DNA from: Cyclina sinensis
Lineage: Eukaryota; Mollusca; Bivalvia; Venerida; Veneridae
NCBI GenBank assembly: GCA_012932295.1
Contig: JAAONU010000001.1
Span: 46,163,134-46,227,133, forward strand
Direction: 5' to 3'
Length of the DNA: 64,000 nucleotides
Shown here piece by piece: positions 37,040 to 48,870 of this stretch (positions within the stretch are counted from its first letter, which is position 1; each line of letters starts with the position of its first letter). The position numbers were made by a program, and so were the translations under genes. The notes under the pieces were generated by a model that was not told the origin of the DNA, did not search any database, and saw only the letters and a list, made by a program, of their open reading frames with translations.

Positions 37040-37942
37040 TACTCGAAAGTTATTGACATTTAGAAATATATAAACACTAAGGTTGTGGAATGCAAACAGA
37101 TTTATGAATTAACGACAATTAATATTAGTTGTATTCAAATGTGGAAATTGAGATACACAAACAGAAATGTAAACAACAATTAAAACCATTTGCGCGTATT
37201 TTCAAGTTACAAAGCATTGAAGTATATATATTTAAATTCAAAGATTTTGAACACTGTTGGCTTTTTTTCGGGTGATAGGAATATGGATGACTAAAACTTC
37301 AGTTTGGACTTTGTTAGTAGTCTTTTAATTTATTTTCCTTGTTTTAGTAGTCACTCCTGCAGATTTACATTGAAAAGGCATTTAGATAATGTCCAGGGAC
37401 CGTTTCGTAATATGTATCTTATCTTCAGCATTAGCCATAACATGGAAAGTTTTGCAAGTTTGAAAAACTAATAAGCTTATCTTGAGACAGGTACAGGCTT
37501 TAAAAGGTCTGTAAAAATGTAAAAAAAATGCCTTTTTTTTGAAGCGGTGCATATTAGGAAACAACTGAAAAAAGGTACCCCGAGTCTGAATTTGTATTAA
37601 ATGATTTGTATTGTCCGACGAAACCCCTTTGCAACGAAATGTGAAATACTTGCTACTTTTGTTTTCTTTGGAGGACCCGGAACTACACGTGTATTTTAGC
37701 TAACAGTGGTGAGTTCTTGTCAGTACTAAAGAAAAAGGAGTGTTCCTTATGGTAATCACAAGTCTGTCAGTTTGTTTGTCTGTCTGTTCATTTGACAGCA
37801 TTTCTTGTCCAAACTTTCTTTTCCAATCAGCGTGTAAAGGTTACGCTGAACATGTGTATCATTGGAACGTGTTTTGCTATAATATTCTTGTACAAATATG
37901 ATCGTAGAGCACGGGTGTAAATGAAAACTAATACCCATGCTG

Positions 37943-39197
37943 TTTATGCGACCTTCTGAAGACAGCGCTGATTGAATAAGCTCCGCAAGTCGACATTGTC
38001 ATGATGCGAGACCGTGTTTATGCGACCTTCTGAAGACAGCGTTGATGGAATTAGCTGCGCATGTCGACATTGTCATGATGCGAGACCGTGTTACTGCTAC
38101 CTTTTGAAGACAGCGTTTGTGGAATTAGCTCCGCAAGTCGACATTGTTATGATGCGAGACCGTGTTACTGCTACCTTTTGAAGACAGCGTTTATGGAATT
38201 AGCTCCGCAAGTCGACATTGTCATGATGCGAGACCGTGTTTATGCGACCTTTTAAAGACAGCTTTTATGGAAGTAGCTCCGCATGTCGACAATGTCATGA
38301 TGCGAGACCGTGTTTATGCTACCTTTTGAAGACATCGTTTATTGAATTAGCTCCCCAAGTCGACATTGTCATGATGCGAGACCGTGTTTATGCGACCTTT
38401 TGAAGACAGCGTTTATGGAATTAGCTCCCCAAGTCGACATTGTCATGATGCGAGACCGTGTTTATGTGACCTTTTGAAGACAGCGTTTATTGAATTAGCT
38501 CCCCAAGTCGACATTGTCATGATGCGAGACCGTGTTTATGCGACCTTTTGAAGACAGCGTTTATTGAATTGGCTCCCCAAGTCGACATTGTCATGATGCG
38601 AGACCGTGTTTATGCGACTTTTTGAAGACAGCGTTTATTGAATTAGCTCCCCAAGTCGACATTGTCATGATGCGAGACCATGTTTATGCTACCTTTTGAA
38701 GACATCGTTTATTGAATTAGCTCCCCAAGTCGACATTGTCATGATGCGAGACCGTGTTTATGCGACCTTTTGAAGACATCGTTTATTGAATTAGCTCCCC
38801 AAGTCGACATTGTCATGATGCGAGACCGTGTTTATGCGACTTTTTGAAGACATCGTTTATTGAATTAGCTCCCCAAGTCGACATTGTCATGATGCGAGAC
38901 CGTGTTTATGCGACCTTTTGAAGACAGCGTTTATGGAATTAGCTCCCCAAGTCGACATTGTTAGGATGCGAGACCGTGTTTATGCGACTTTTTGAAGACA
39001 GCGTTTATTGAATTAGCTCCCCAAGTCGACATTGTCATGATGCGAGACCGTGTTTATGCGATCTTTTGAAGACAGCGTTTATGGAATTAGCTCCGCAAGT
39101 CGACATTGTCATGATGCGAGACCGTGTTTATGCGACCTTTTGAAGACAGCGTTTATGGAATTAGCTCCGCAAGTCGACATTGTCATGATGCAGACCG
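37943..39197. repeat. 74-bp tandem array (about 17 copies)
   Basis: The unit begins 'tttatgcgaccttttgaaga' and includes 'aagtcgacattgtcatgatg' and 'cgagaccgtg'. Two or more unit variants alternate ('cagcg' versus 'catcg'; 'ctccgcaag' versus 'ctccccaag'), which shows local conversion or higher-order expansion. It lies 0.9 kb past gene C and 0.7 kb before the 3' end of the Cys-rich gene. Confidence 0.93.
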
Positions 39198-39815
39198 TTT
39201 TCTCATCTGTTACAGTTCCTGTTTCTGAAAATTGCTTTTCGTGACATGAAGAAAAGGTTTAGTTTTTGTCATTCCATATCAAACATTGTAAGTCTTTTTT
39301 TATTTACTGGTCACGTCTTAAATATTTAATATTGTTCCAAAACGTCTGTTCCTCACACGGGGGATTCAATGTCATATTTTATATACTAATAGACCTGAAT
39401 ATTTTCAGTCATGTTCATTTAATTATTAAATACATTGTATATGCTGCTTTCCACTGTTTTATCTACAGCAATCTGAAATGGAGATATGCTTAAAATATCA
39501 TAAATATTTGTATAAATACAGTGACAAAAACAACACATTGATATTTTTGACCAATTAAGCGTTATAGACTATGAATTAAACCTTACAATTTTTTCCATTT
39601 AAGTCAAATTTCCATTTTTAGAATGTACTTTTAACTAAGATATAACTACCAACTTATTTTAAATAAACACAATCTCCTAAAGCAGCATGTTTTTGAAGGT
39701 GACGTTTGACTATCTACAGAATATAGTTGCACAAAAACTTCAACCGTTTCATATGATTCATGCAGTCCACCTGTACTGCAGGTTAAACATAATATGATGC
39801 ATCTCTTATACATAT

Positions 39816-39821
39816 TTTATT
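39816..39821 (-). terminator. Polyadenylation signal of the Cys-rich gene
   Basis: AATAAA on the minus strand, 66 bases downstream of the stop codon at 39888-39890. Confidence 0.6.
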
Positions 39822-39887
39822 TCATATATTGCCATTGCATATGCATAATTATGTTTTTCTTTAAAAAAATTGCAACCAACCTGTTGT

Positions 39888-42800
39888 TTAACCGTGCTTT
39901 GGAAGACAGACACATTTGTTTTCACCACAACCGTGTCCAAAAGTAAGACGAATTTCACAGGAAATTGTGTTATGATGAAGATCGCATCCTAACGCTACTG
40001 CATCACAGTCGCTGGTGGTACAACACTCTGACATGAAATACAAAATAATTACCACTTATGTAACTGCACTTCCACCGGAAAACGGTTTAAGTTACGAATA
40101 TATTTTTATGTATCGAGCTGGTAGTCTTTCGTAATCTTGTCTCCCTATTTTGACAATCTCTTGGCATAGGCACTTGGTTTCAACTCAATTGCTGTTATAA
40201 TGATAATTTGCTATATATTACTGATAAACCCAGTTTACTCAAAAATGTCAAGGTAGATCAGCACAACGGAAGTGATATCTTAATATGAACATTTTAGCGT
40301 ACCCGGTACTCCGGTACTGACAATAACATATAAACTGAGAACCAGATCCGGAAAGGTACGGGTACGGTGAACTGTTCATATTAGACATTACTTCCGTTGC
40401 GGATAAAAATGGCAGCTGATCTACTTTTACTTTTCCATTGACATGGCAAATCATAAATATAACGGCAACTGTGTTAACACTAAGTGCCCTTGGCAGAAAA
40501 CACAAACAGTTTAGGATTCGCCCAAAGGATATGGCACTTTATTTTCATAAAACACTCATTAGTTGTAAGATGTTGCTCTAAACAATGACCAAACGGTTAA
40601 ATCTGTTAAAAAGTACCACTAGTGAAACAATAAAATAATACTGGACAAAATCTAGTACATGTTTAAAGGCGATAGTTGAATTTGTGTAGACAAACAGATA
40701 GACAGACAGACAGACAGACAGATAAAACTTTACCAGTCGCTCGCTTATTGTGTGATTTACACACGCAGTTCTTCTCCCCTGCTCCAACCCCAGCTCCGTG
40801 TTGTATTTCACAGGCAGCCCTTCCACAGTGGTTGTCGTGAGCCCACTTAGTACAGTCTGAGTCTGATGCGCAAACGAGTGCGTTTAGAACTAGAAATTGT
40901 AAAAAAATAAATCATTGTTAGAACGTTTTGTTTTAAAAACTGTAACACGAGCAATACCACGACATATAGCTATGTAATACATATTTTCATCACGATTTTA
41001 TTTCTTAAACGACATTTTATTATTGTGTCATTTTATCAATATACAACCTTTAAACTCAGTGTTTCTGCATTGCCCTAAAATATTATCTATTCTAATTGGA
41101 CAAAAACGATCGTAATTTAACGAGCTGTCTCCTCATACAAAGATGCTTCTTTAAATTGGGTGAAGTTTAAGGGTTATTAGTTTCACATCAATTTCAAGAC
41201 AACTTCTTGCAATTTCTGTAAATAGCTCTCGGTGAGTGCTTTCTAAGTTCAAACCAGTACTCGCAATGGAATTTTGGTATGCGGAGAGACTCTGAAAGGA
41301 TTGAACCCATGTTAAGATTTAAACCAACCGCCTTCGAATCGGAAGTCCGGAGGTGTTTTTTTTTTTTTTTTGCCACTACTCAGAAATATTTCTGTCAGCT
41401 ATGAACGACTAATACACACTTCCTTTAGAATGAATTATCTATTGTTGTAACCCATTGTACTATTATAACTGAAATAGATCTGAATTTTTCTTTAACTGTT
41501 TTCTTGTTAGTTAGTTTATATAACTTTTCTTAACTGCGAGCTTTTTTATCTAGAATATATTACAAATGTTCGCATATGGTTCCCATTATTTTTACAATTT
41601 ACCATCATTATTTCATTAAGTGGATTCTTTAAAACTGGTATATTATCTTATACATTAACTGAAATGGTCAAACTCCATCGACTCTTTTCTTATGAGAACT
41701 TTTAAACAAATTTACCTCGCATTCTTTATCATAAACAAGAAAAATAACCTTTCTTTCTATTCTTGTCTTACAGGCACTATGATATCTTATTTTAAAATAT
41801 ATTGGGTATATTGTGCAATTGCTTTAGAAAAGGTAGTATAACTACCTAAACAATAGATAACACATTATCTAATTGTCTGCTGTGAGCACATTCACAAGCG
41901 TTCTGTCCTAGTTTAAAACTTACAAAGTAGAATGAAATTTTCTATGACGCCTTTATCCCCAGCTTTTCCATATCAAATGGTTCGTAGTTAAACGTTCTTC
42001 ATGCCTAGATTATACCTTATTAATCATTATACCTTATCAAGGCAGTTGTAGTTAAACGTTCTTCTGTCTTCAGACCTTGTTTTTACCTTATCTAGTCACT
42101 CGTAGTTAAACGTTCTTCTGTCTTCATACCTAGTTTATATATTATCTAGTCACTCGTAGTTAAACGTTCTTCTGTTTCCATACCTAGTTCAAACATTATC
42201 TAGTCACTCGTAGTTAAACGTTCTTCTGTCTTCATACCTAGTTTATACCTTATCTAGTCACTCGTAGTAAAACGTTCTTCTGTTTTCATACCTAGTTTAT
42301 ATCTTATTTAGTCACTCGTAGTTAAACGCTCTTCTATCTTCATACCTAGTTAATACCTTATATAGTCACTCGTAGTTAAACAAACCTTGTTTATACTTAT
42401 CTAGTCACTCGTAGTTAAAAGTTCTTCTATCTTCATACCTAGTTTATACCGTATCTAGTCACTCGTAGTGAAACGTTCTTCTGTCTTCATACCTAGATTT
42501 TACCTTATCTAGTCACTCGTAGTTAAATGTTCTGCTATCTTCATACCTAGTTTAATTTTTATCTAGTCTCTCGTAGTTAAACAAGCCTTGTTTATACCTT
42601 ATCTAGTCACTCGTAGTTAAACGTTTTTCCTTCTTCATACTTAGTTTATACCTTATCTAGTCACTCGTAGGTAACGTTCTTCTGTCTTCATATCTAGTTT
42701 ATACCTTATCTAGTCATCGGTAGTTAGACTTTCTTCTGTCTTCCTACCTAGTTTATACCTTATCTAGTCACTCGATGTTAAACGTTCTTCTGTCTTCATA

Positions 42801-45800
42801 CCTGGTTCATAACTTATCGAGTACCTCGTAGTTAAATGTTCTGCAATCTTCATACCTAGTTTAATTTTTATCTAGTCTCTCGTAGTTAAACGTTATTAAA
42901 TGTTCATACCTAGTTCATACCTTATCTAGTCACTCGTAGTTAAACGAACCTTGTTTATGCCTTATCTAGTAACTCGTAGTTAAACGTTCTTCTGTCTTCA
43001 TACCTAGTTTTTACCTTATCTAGTCACTCGTAGTTAAACGCTCTTCTGTCTTCATACCTAGTTTATATCTTATCTAGTCACTGGTTGTTAAACGTTCTTC
43101 TGTCTTCATACCTAGTTTATACCTTATCTAGTCACTCGTAGTTAAACGTTATTCTATGTTCCTACCTAGTTTATACCTTATCTAGTCACTGGTTGTTAAA
43201 CGTTCTTCTGTCTTCATACCTAGATTATACCTTATCTAGTCACTCGTAGCTAAACGTTCTTCTGTCTTCATACCTAGTTTATACCTTATCTAGTCACTGG
43301 TTGTTAAACGTTCTTCTGTCTTCATACCTAGTTTATACCTTATCTAGTCACTCGTAGTTAAATGTTCTGCTATTTTCATACCTAGTTTAATCTTTATCTA
43401 GTCTCTCGTAGTTAAACGTTATTCTATGTTCCTACCTAGTTTATACCTTATCTAGTCACTCGTAATTAAACAAACCTTGTTTATACCTTATCTAGTCACT
43501 CGTAGTTAAACGTTCTTCTGTCTTCATACCTAGTTTATACCTTATCTAGTCACCGGTAGTTAGACGTTTTTCTGTCTTCCTACCTAATTTATACATTATC
43601 TAGTCACTCGTTGTTAAAAGTTCTTCCTTCTTCATACCTAGTTTATACTTTATCTAGTCACTCATAGTTAAACGTTGTTCGATCTTCATATATAGTTTAT
43701 ACCTTATCTAGTCACTCGTGGTTAAATGTTTTTCTGTCTTTATATCTAGTTTATATCTTATCTAGTATCTCGTAGTTAAACGTTGTTCTGTCTTCATTCT
43801 TAGTTTATTCCTTATCTAGTCACTCGTAGTTAAACGTTCTTCTGTTTTCATACCTAGTTTATACCTATTTAGTCACTCGTAGTTAAAAATACTTAGTTTA
43901 TGCCTTATCTAGTCACTCGTCTATCGTCATACCTAGTTTATACTTTATCTAGACACTCGCAGTTAAATGTTCTGCTATCTTCATACCTAGTTTTTATCCT
44001 GTCAATTAATTCATATCTAACCCGAAAATAAATTTTGCTTTATACGGCACATGATACATAACGGACAACTTTTGTGTTTATAGTCAGAAGGAAGTGATAC
44101 AATAGTTGGTATTACAAACTTGAATAAAAGTTAAATATTTCAATATATAGATCTTACATTATAGTGATCATTTAAGGAAATATATATATTATAAGGTTTT
44201 CCTCATACGCTTACACTGTACCTAGTCGCTTGTGATGCACACATTCACATGCTTTCTCCCCTGAACCAACTCCAGATCCGGACTGAAGTACACACACGCC
44301 ATGTGTTCCAGGGCCACAATGGGTATTTGTACAATCTCCATCGTCCGTGCATTTTGCAAAGACAGTAACTGAAAAACACACAGTTAAATTGTCTGTCAAT
44401 CAAGCTATTTTATAAACAATATGTACAAAATTCAGTATTCGTTGCCAATGCGTTTGAATTTAGAAAACTGTTATGAAATATATTTTATAGTTTTATTTGT
44501 AATGTATCGCTAACAATGAATTTCTTCAAAGTAAGGAAACGTCTGTCATTATTGTTCGCCATCAAGCTGAAAATTTAAGGATGGGAAACCGTGACATCGG
44601 AGTGATACATTAAAGCAACTGACTCATAGATGGGCCGACGATGGAAGAAAAAGAGAAAATGTTTACACATCTAGAAATTCTAGCTGTAATTGTGAAGAAC
44701 ATACGTAAACTAAGTTACTGACTCATTTTTTGTTACAAAAAAGCATCAAAATACAAATTTATACATACTTTTATCGGTAAAAAAAATGTCCTGTCACGGT
44801 GTAGATACTTTAGTCATAACATTAATTTTGACGATTCTTAATAACTAGTCTCTTTGGCTCAGTGGTGTAGATATCGGTCTATGTTTTACCGACCGAAAGG
44901 TCATGGGTTCGAATCCTGATAAAATGAAAAAATCAGTCTCCATGGTGTATAGAAGCAGAATATTGTTTTTTCCCTGGTATATTTATTTCTCTTAAATTTT
45001 AAAGAAAAAAAAATCAGCTAAATTCTGTGAGTCAGTCGCTTTAAAAGAGTCTATGTAAGTATATCATTCATTAAATATTGAAAACTATTCTCTCCTCGGA
45101 ATAAAATAAAAGTCAAGAGGTAATGGAAAAATAACATTTCTCATGTTTTGTACTGAGAATTATATTCACGAGCTTATCCGGTAGAGTACAATATATTGCC
45201 CGACTAAAGGAGCGCTATGTCATACTACGCCGTGTGAAGATCGAGAGCATATCTCAGTTCAAAGCAAATTACCTATTTCATATTCTTAAACTAGCAGGAA
45301 CATGCAGAACTGTGCATGTTTTAGTGATTTTCAAGAACGCAAATATTTACCATATTTTTACGAAGTTCCTTCTAAAATTTTGCGAATGAAAGTCGTGACC
45401 TAAAAGTGCTACAGAGTTCATAAAAGCAGACATTCAACATGTGATACACCGAAATATGGAAAAATACCAACTTGTTTGAAAAGAAAATAAAATAATTCTA
45501 TTAAGTTACGTGTTATTAGGATATCTAATGTTAACAGTCACTACTTAGCACTGTGCTAATATTAAAATCAGAAGCCCTATCTTAGAGGTCTGCCGTAAAG
45601 TTTGGTAGAAATAATAGCACACATTCTATCATTCTGTTGCTACATCGAACACTTTCCGTCTTGAATTAGCAGTGAGCCGTTAAAGCTCAATGGATGGCTC
45701 CCTGATAGAGAAAATAAAAAGAAAGTCCAAAGAACCTTTCTCTTAAAACAAACCAAACTTCTCAATAGTAGCGGTTACCGAAAGAAAAATCGTGTTTCCG

Positions 45801-46890
45801 TTTTTTATCATTTTTCGATTCAGCGCTACTAGGGTTGTGATATGTATTATTTATTGTCGTTACAAAGTATTGAGAATGATTGTTGTCTTGTCGTAACTGT
45901 AATAGTAAAACTTGTTTGGTTTATTTTGGTTGACTGCATTGGTATATGTAAGGTCACAAGGCGTGGCTGTGGTCTCCTACCGAGTTTCTCACAGAGAACA
46001 GTGAAATTTTCAAATTAACATGTTAACTATGCCAGTATGATCAAAACTAGACAACTTTATTTACGATATACAGCTTATATTTTTAAAGGGGCGTTTTCTG
46101 TAAGAACATTTATCTTTAAAGTTTTCGGTTGCATTTGCAATTAGTTTTGCTATTATTCTGAAGGTTTAACATATCCTTATTTGGCGCAGGGGTGATGAAG
46201 GGCCTTGTACTTGTCGGAGCATGGGTCCCCCTTGTCCCTGCTGGTTTGTTGCAATTTATTGCAATTTGTTATTCTTCCAGAAGAGTTACGCAGTCCGCTC
46301 CGAGTTAACCAAGGCATACGGTAATCGTTACGAAAAGAATGGAGCGTAGTCATACCACCCGTTGTGCAATAGTTCTTTGGTCACATTTATTGTGTTGTCT
46401 ACTATGATAACTTTATACACTGACCGTAAAAGAGTACAATTACCGTTCAACTTTATATTTCCTAGCAAAAAATATATACAACGCCAACAAGGAATTGTAC
46501 CCTGCGTAAGAGGTAATACGGTAGGAGAGGGTAAAAACAAGCTCAACAATTGGTCAAGGATCCGTAAGTCGCAGAGAAACTGTGCTTTCTGACGTCTTAT
46601 TATTAAAAAAAATTAATTTCAAAATCATAGTCGTGTAAACAAAACACTCGAGATCAGGACCCGTTAGGCTCAGAAGAAGTAGGCTTATAATTGTAAAAAG
46701 GCATTTCCAAATATAAATGAAAATAGTTTGAATGTTAAGAGGTAAATTTCAACAAAAATATCATATCATACTTGTTCAAGTATTTGACTAATGCATGTAG
46801 AAATAGAATTACAGTATCTGTTCTTAAATGTAAGGAAGAAAAAAAATCACCTGACAGTGATGCGACAATGAAGAGATGAAGATAATCCAT
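39888..46890 (-). CDS. Secreted three-domain cysteine-rich protein (4 exons, 160 aa)
   Basis: Exons on the minus strand: 46851-46890, 44222-44368, 40734-40889 and 39888-40027, joining in phase to 160 codons plus stop. Exon 1 and the start of exon 2 encode a signal peptide (residues 1-18, MDYLHLFIV...TVFA). Exons 2-4 each encode one domain, all with phase-1 boundaries, a signature of exon duplication. The cysteine spacing is C-x5-C-x(4-8)-C-x(4-8)-C-x14-C-x-C in all three. Domains 1 and 2 share a Gly-rich G-x-GVG-x-GEK insert before the last CxC. Domain 3 carries two extra Cys. The 'C-x-SDSDC...CxC' look recalls molluscan Cvsi-type serine-protease inhibitors, but that is a resemblance from memory. 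Other small disulfide-rich folds are possible. Expected to be secreted; function unproven. Confidence 0.75.
40253..40424. repeat. 172-bp hairpin (MITE-like) in intron 3 of the Cys-rich gene
   Basis: Inverted arms start and end with GTAGATCAGC and its complement and share CAACGGAAGT and CTAATATGAACA blocks. The arms are about 55-65 bases, with an 11- to 12-base gap in the left arm relative to the right. The ends and coding-free body fit a small foldback MITE. The target duplication is unclear. Confidence 0.65.
40691..40722. repeat. (GACA)n microsatellite
   Basis: About seven GACA/GATA units next to the exon 3 donor of the Cys-rich gene (exon edge 40734, minus strand). Confidence 0.85.
41973..43995. 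repeat. 54-bp tandem array (about 37 copies) in intron 2 of the Cys-rich gene
   Basis: The unit runs 'ctcgtagttaaacgttcttc', 'tgtcttcatacctagtttat', 'accttatctagtca'. Copies are moderately diverged. A recurrent short variant replaces the middle with 'aaaccttgttt' (for example near 42380, 42585, 42948 and 43470), showing that subtypes spread together. The array makes up most of the 3.3-kb intron. Confidence 0.93.
44610..45044 (+). mobile_element. TTAA-flanked inverted-repeat element with internal tRNA-like promoter, copy 1
   Basis: TTAA at 44610-44613 and 45041-45044 bounds inverted termini AGCAACTGACTCATAGA and (reverse strand) AGCGACTGACTCACAGA. Inside, at about 44866-44930, lies a tRNA-like segment with an A box 'tggctcagtggtgtaga' and a perfect B-box-like GGGTTCGAATCC. 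It does not fold as a normal tRNA. A second copy at 61915-62276 has the same termini, the same order and the same relative orientation of the tRNA-like part. It therefore appears to be one unit, not a SINE inserted by chance. It lies in intron 1 of the Cys-rich gene. Confidence 0.8.
45045..46850. other. Rest of intron 1 of the Cys-rich gene
   Basis: No coding exon, repeat array or RNA gene is recognised in this stretch. Confidence 0.5.
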
Positions 46891-46943
46891 CTTGAGTAAT
46901 CAACAGAGACGTGGAATAGTCAACACTGATTTTCTTGTCTCAA

Positions 46944-46949
46944 TATATA
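46944..46949 (-). promoter_or_regulatory. Possible TATA box of the Cys-rich gene
   Basis: TATATA on the minus strand, 54 bases before the ATG at 46890. This would place a start site about 25 bases before the ATG, a reasonable distance for a short-5'-UTR gene. TATATA is common by chance in this AT-rich DNA. Confidence 0.4.
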
Positions 46950-48054
46950 ATGCCACTAAGTAGATAAACTCGTGACTATTAGGGTCTTGGTCATGTCAGA
47001 CCAACAGCTGTTAGCGTGAGATGAAAATCTGATTTTTCATAAATCCAACAGATAATTTTATCTAGGGCATATCGCATGTAAGTATAATGTTAAATAATTC
47101 AACACGTTGTAATAATCTTTGTTGGCTTGATTGATTTAATTCCGAAATGTTATTAGGTAAATATTTAAAGTTAAATACAATTTATCATATAACGGCAACT
47201 TTTAAATATTCCATGACGAACAATACTTTTTAAAAAAAAATACTGCGGCTCACAGAAACACTAGAAAATATCAATTCATTTAGAATTTAGGTTTAGGGTT
47301 GTTGTTGTTTTTAATAGACTTTTCATTTCCTTTTTTATGCGATCTAGTTTTTTCATATTTTCTCAAACTTAATCATGTTGACACTTGCAGTTCATTTCAA
47401 GCATTTAAGCATTTATATTTATTTTTTTTTAATTTAATTTCAATATATTGATGGTGCAAATTTACCATTAACATTTTTATATTGAGAGATGTCGTGGCCT
47501 ACTCGACTATGGCCAGCCGTTTCAGACAAGCATCTTCTAAGGTAGCCTAGTAGACTACAAAGTCTTGTAATGTGTCATACAATGTTTGTTTATGCACTTA
47601 AAATGCTATATGAGGCTAAAATATTTTTGGGATACTGCTGTATTTAAAAGGACACTTTATTAAATGCTTATAAAAAACTTTACTGTGACATTAAAGCAGT
47701 TTTTTAAGACAGAACATACATATGCATTTCATTCAGAAATTGTAAACCAAAACCTTATTGAACAAAACATGTGTGATCTAGATCAAAGATATTGCGTTTT
47801 ACTGATAATTTAAACATAAAACTATTAGAAAACGGTGAAATTTGGAATGATGTGGTGTTCTGTGGCCCTTATCGTGGCATCTTGCGTCAGAAGGGGTCGA
47901 CAGGTCATCCACTTACGTCAAGGAAAGTCAGCCAATCCTTACTTACAGCGAAACAAGTTAAACACACTTCTTTCACACAACGTTTACTTTCACACAGTGC
48001 GTTTGTACTTTTGCATTGTTCACTTTAAATTTATTTAAAGGTATTGAATACGTT
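46950..48054. other. Intergenic, nothing recognised
   Basis: AT-rich sequence upstream of the Cys-rich gene. Only short chance reading frames. Confidence 0.5.
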
Positions 48055-48870
48055 CCCGCATTGCCGAACTGCAGACTTACTTAAGGTCAACAATTTGGGG
48101 AAAGGTTAAATAACCCCTATCAAAACTTTCAGATTTGAATTTTGTTGATGAGACGGTCTGTCGCGTGTAAGACCTATGCCCATAGCTCAAAGGTCACAGT
48201 CACTGGTAAAAGGTAAAAAATGTTGATTATAGACCTTATCCGGACCATAACTTCTGCATGCTTGGGAGGATTTTAAAATACCTTGATGAGACGCTGTGTC
48301 GCTTATAAGAACAAGGTCCATAGCTCAATGGTCAAGGTCACAGTCGCTAGTTAAAGGTTAAAAAGATGTTGATTACAGATTTTGACCGCGCCTTATCTTC
48401 TCTATGCATGGAATAATTTCACAAAACCATGGCATATTTGTTCACCTTGATGAAAAGGTGTGTCACGTGTAAGCCCCAGGTCCATAGCCAAAAGGTCAAG
48501 GTGACAGTCAATGATCAAAGGAGAAAGTATGATTGTCCGGGCCATAACTTCTTTATACAAGGAAGGATTTTAAAATACCTTTTGATATTATTGTTCAAGA
48601 TTAGACGGTGTGCAATATGCAAGACATAATTGTCTTGCTTAAAGGTCAAGGCCAGAGTGACTTGTCAAATTATCAAATTTGTCTGGGCCATAACTTTTAT
48701 AAACATGTAAGAAATTTCATGTTTTAGTTCCAGGTCGATAGCTCAAAGGTTAAGGTTACAGAGACTGGTCAGAAGTAAAAAGTGTTGATGATAGACCTTG
48801 TCTGGGTTATAATTTTCCATACATGGAATGCAAATATATGTCACCATCGTGGTTATTTGCCTTCTTGGTA
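48055..48870. repeat. Bivalve-type tandem repeat, about 145-bp unit (about 5 copies)
   Basis: Units carry 'ccataacttct.tatgcatgg', 'gatgagacg.tgtgtcgc' and 'ccatagctcaaaggtcaagg' blocks, in the same order each time. The 'cataactt' landmark recurs near 48246, 48389, 48541, 48687 and 48808. Copies are diverged. The motif set is, from memory, widespread in bivalve genomes. Confidence 0.8.

Noticed and set aside
37943..43995. Could the regular arrays be CRISPR?
   Set aside because: Units are contiguous tandem repeats with no unique spacers, and the sequence is eukaryotic.
44866..44930. Functional tRNA gene
   Set aside because: A and B boxes are present, but acceptor and anticodon stems do not pair properly, and it is embedded in an inverted-repeat element with a second copy.
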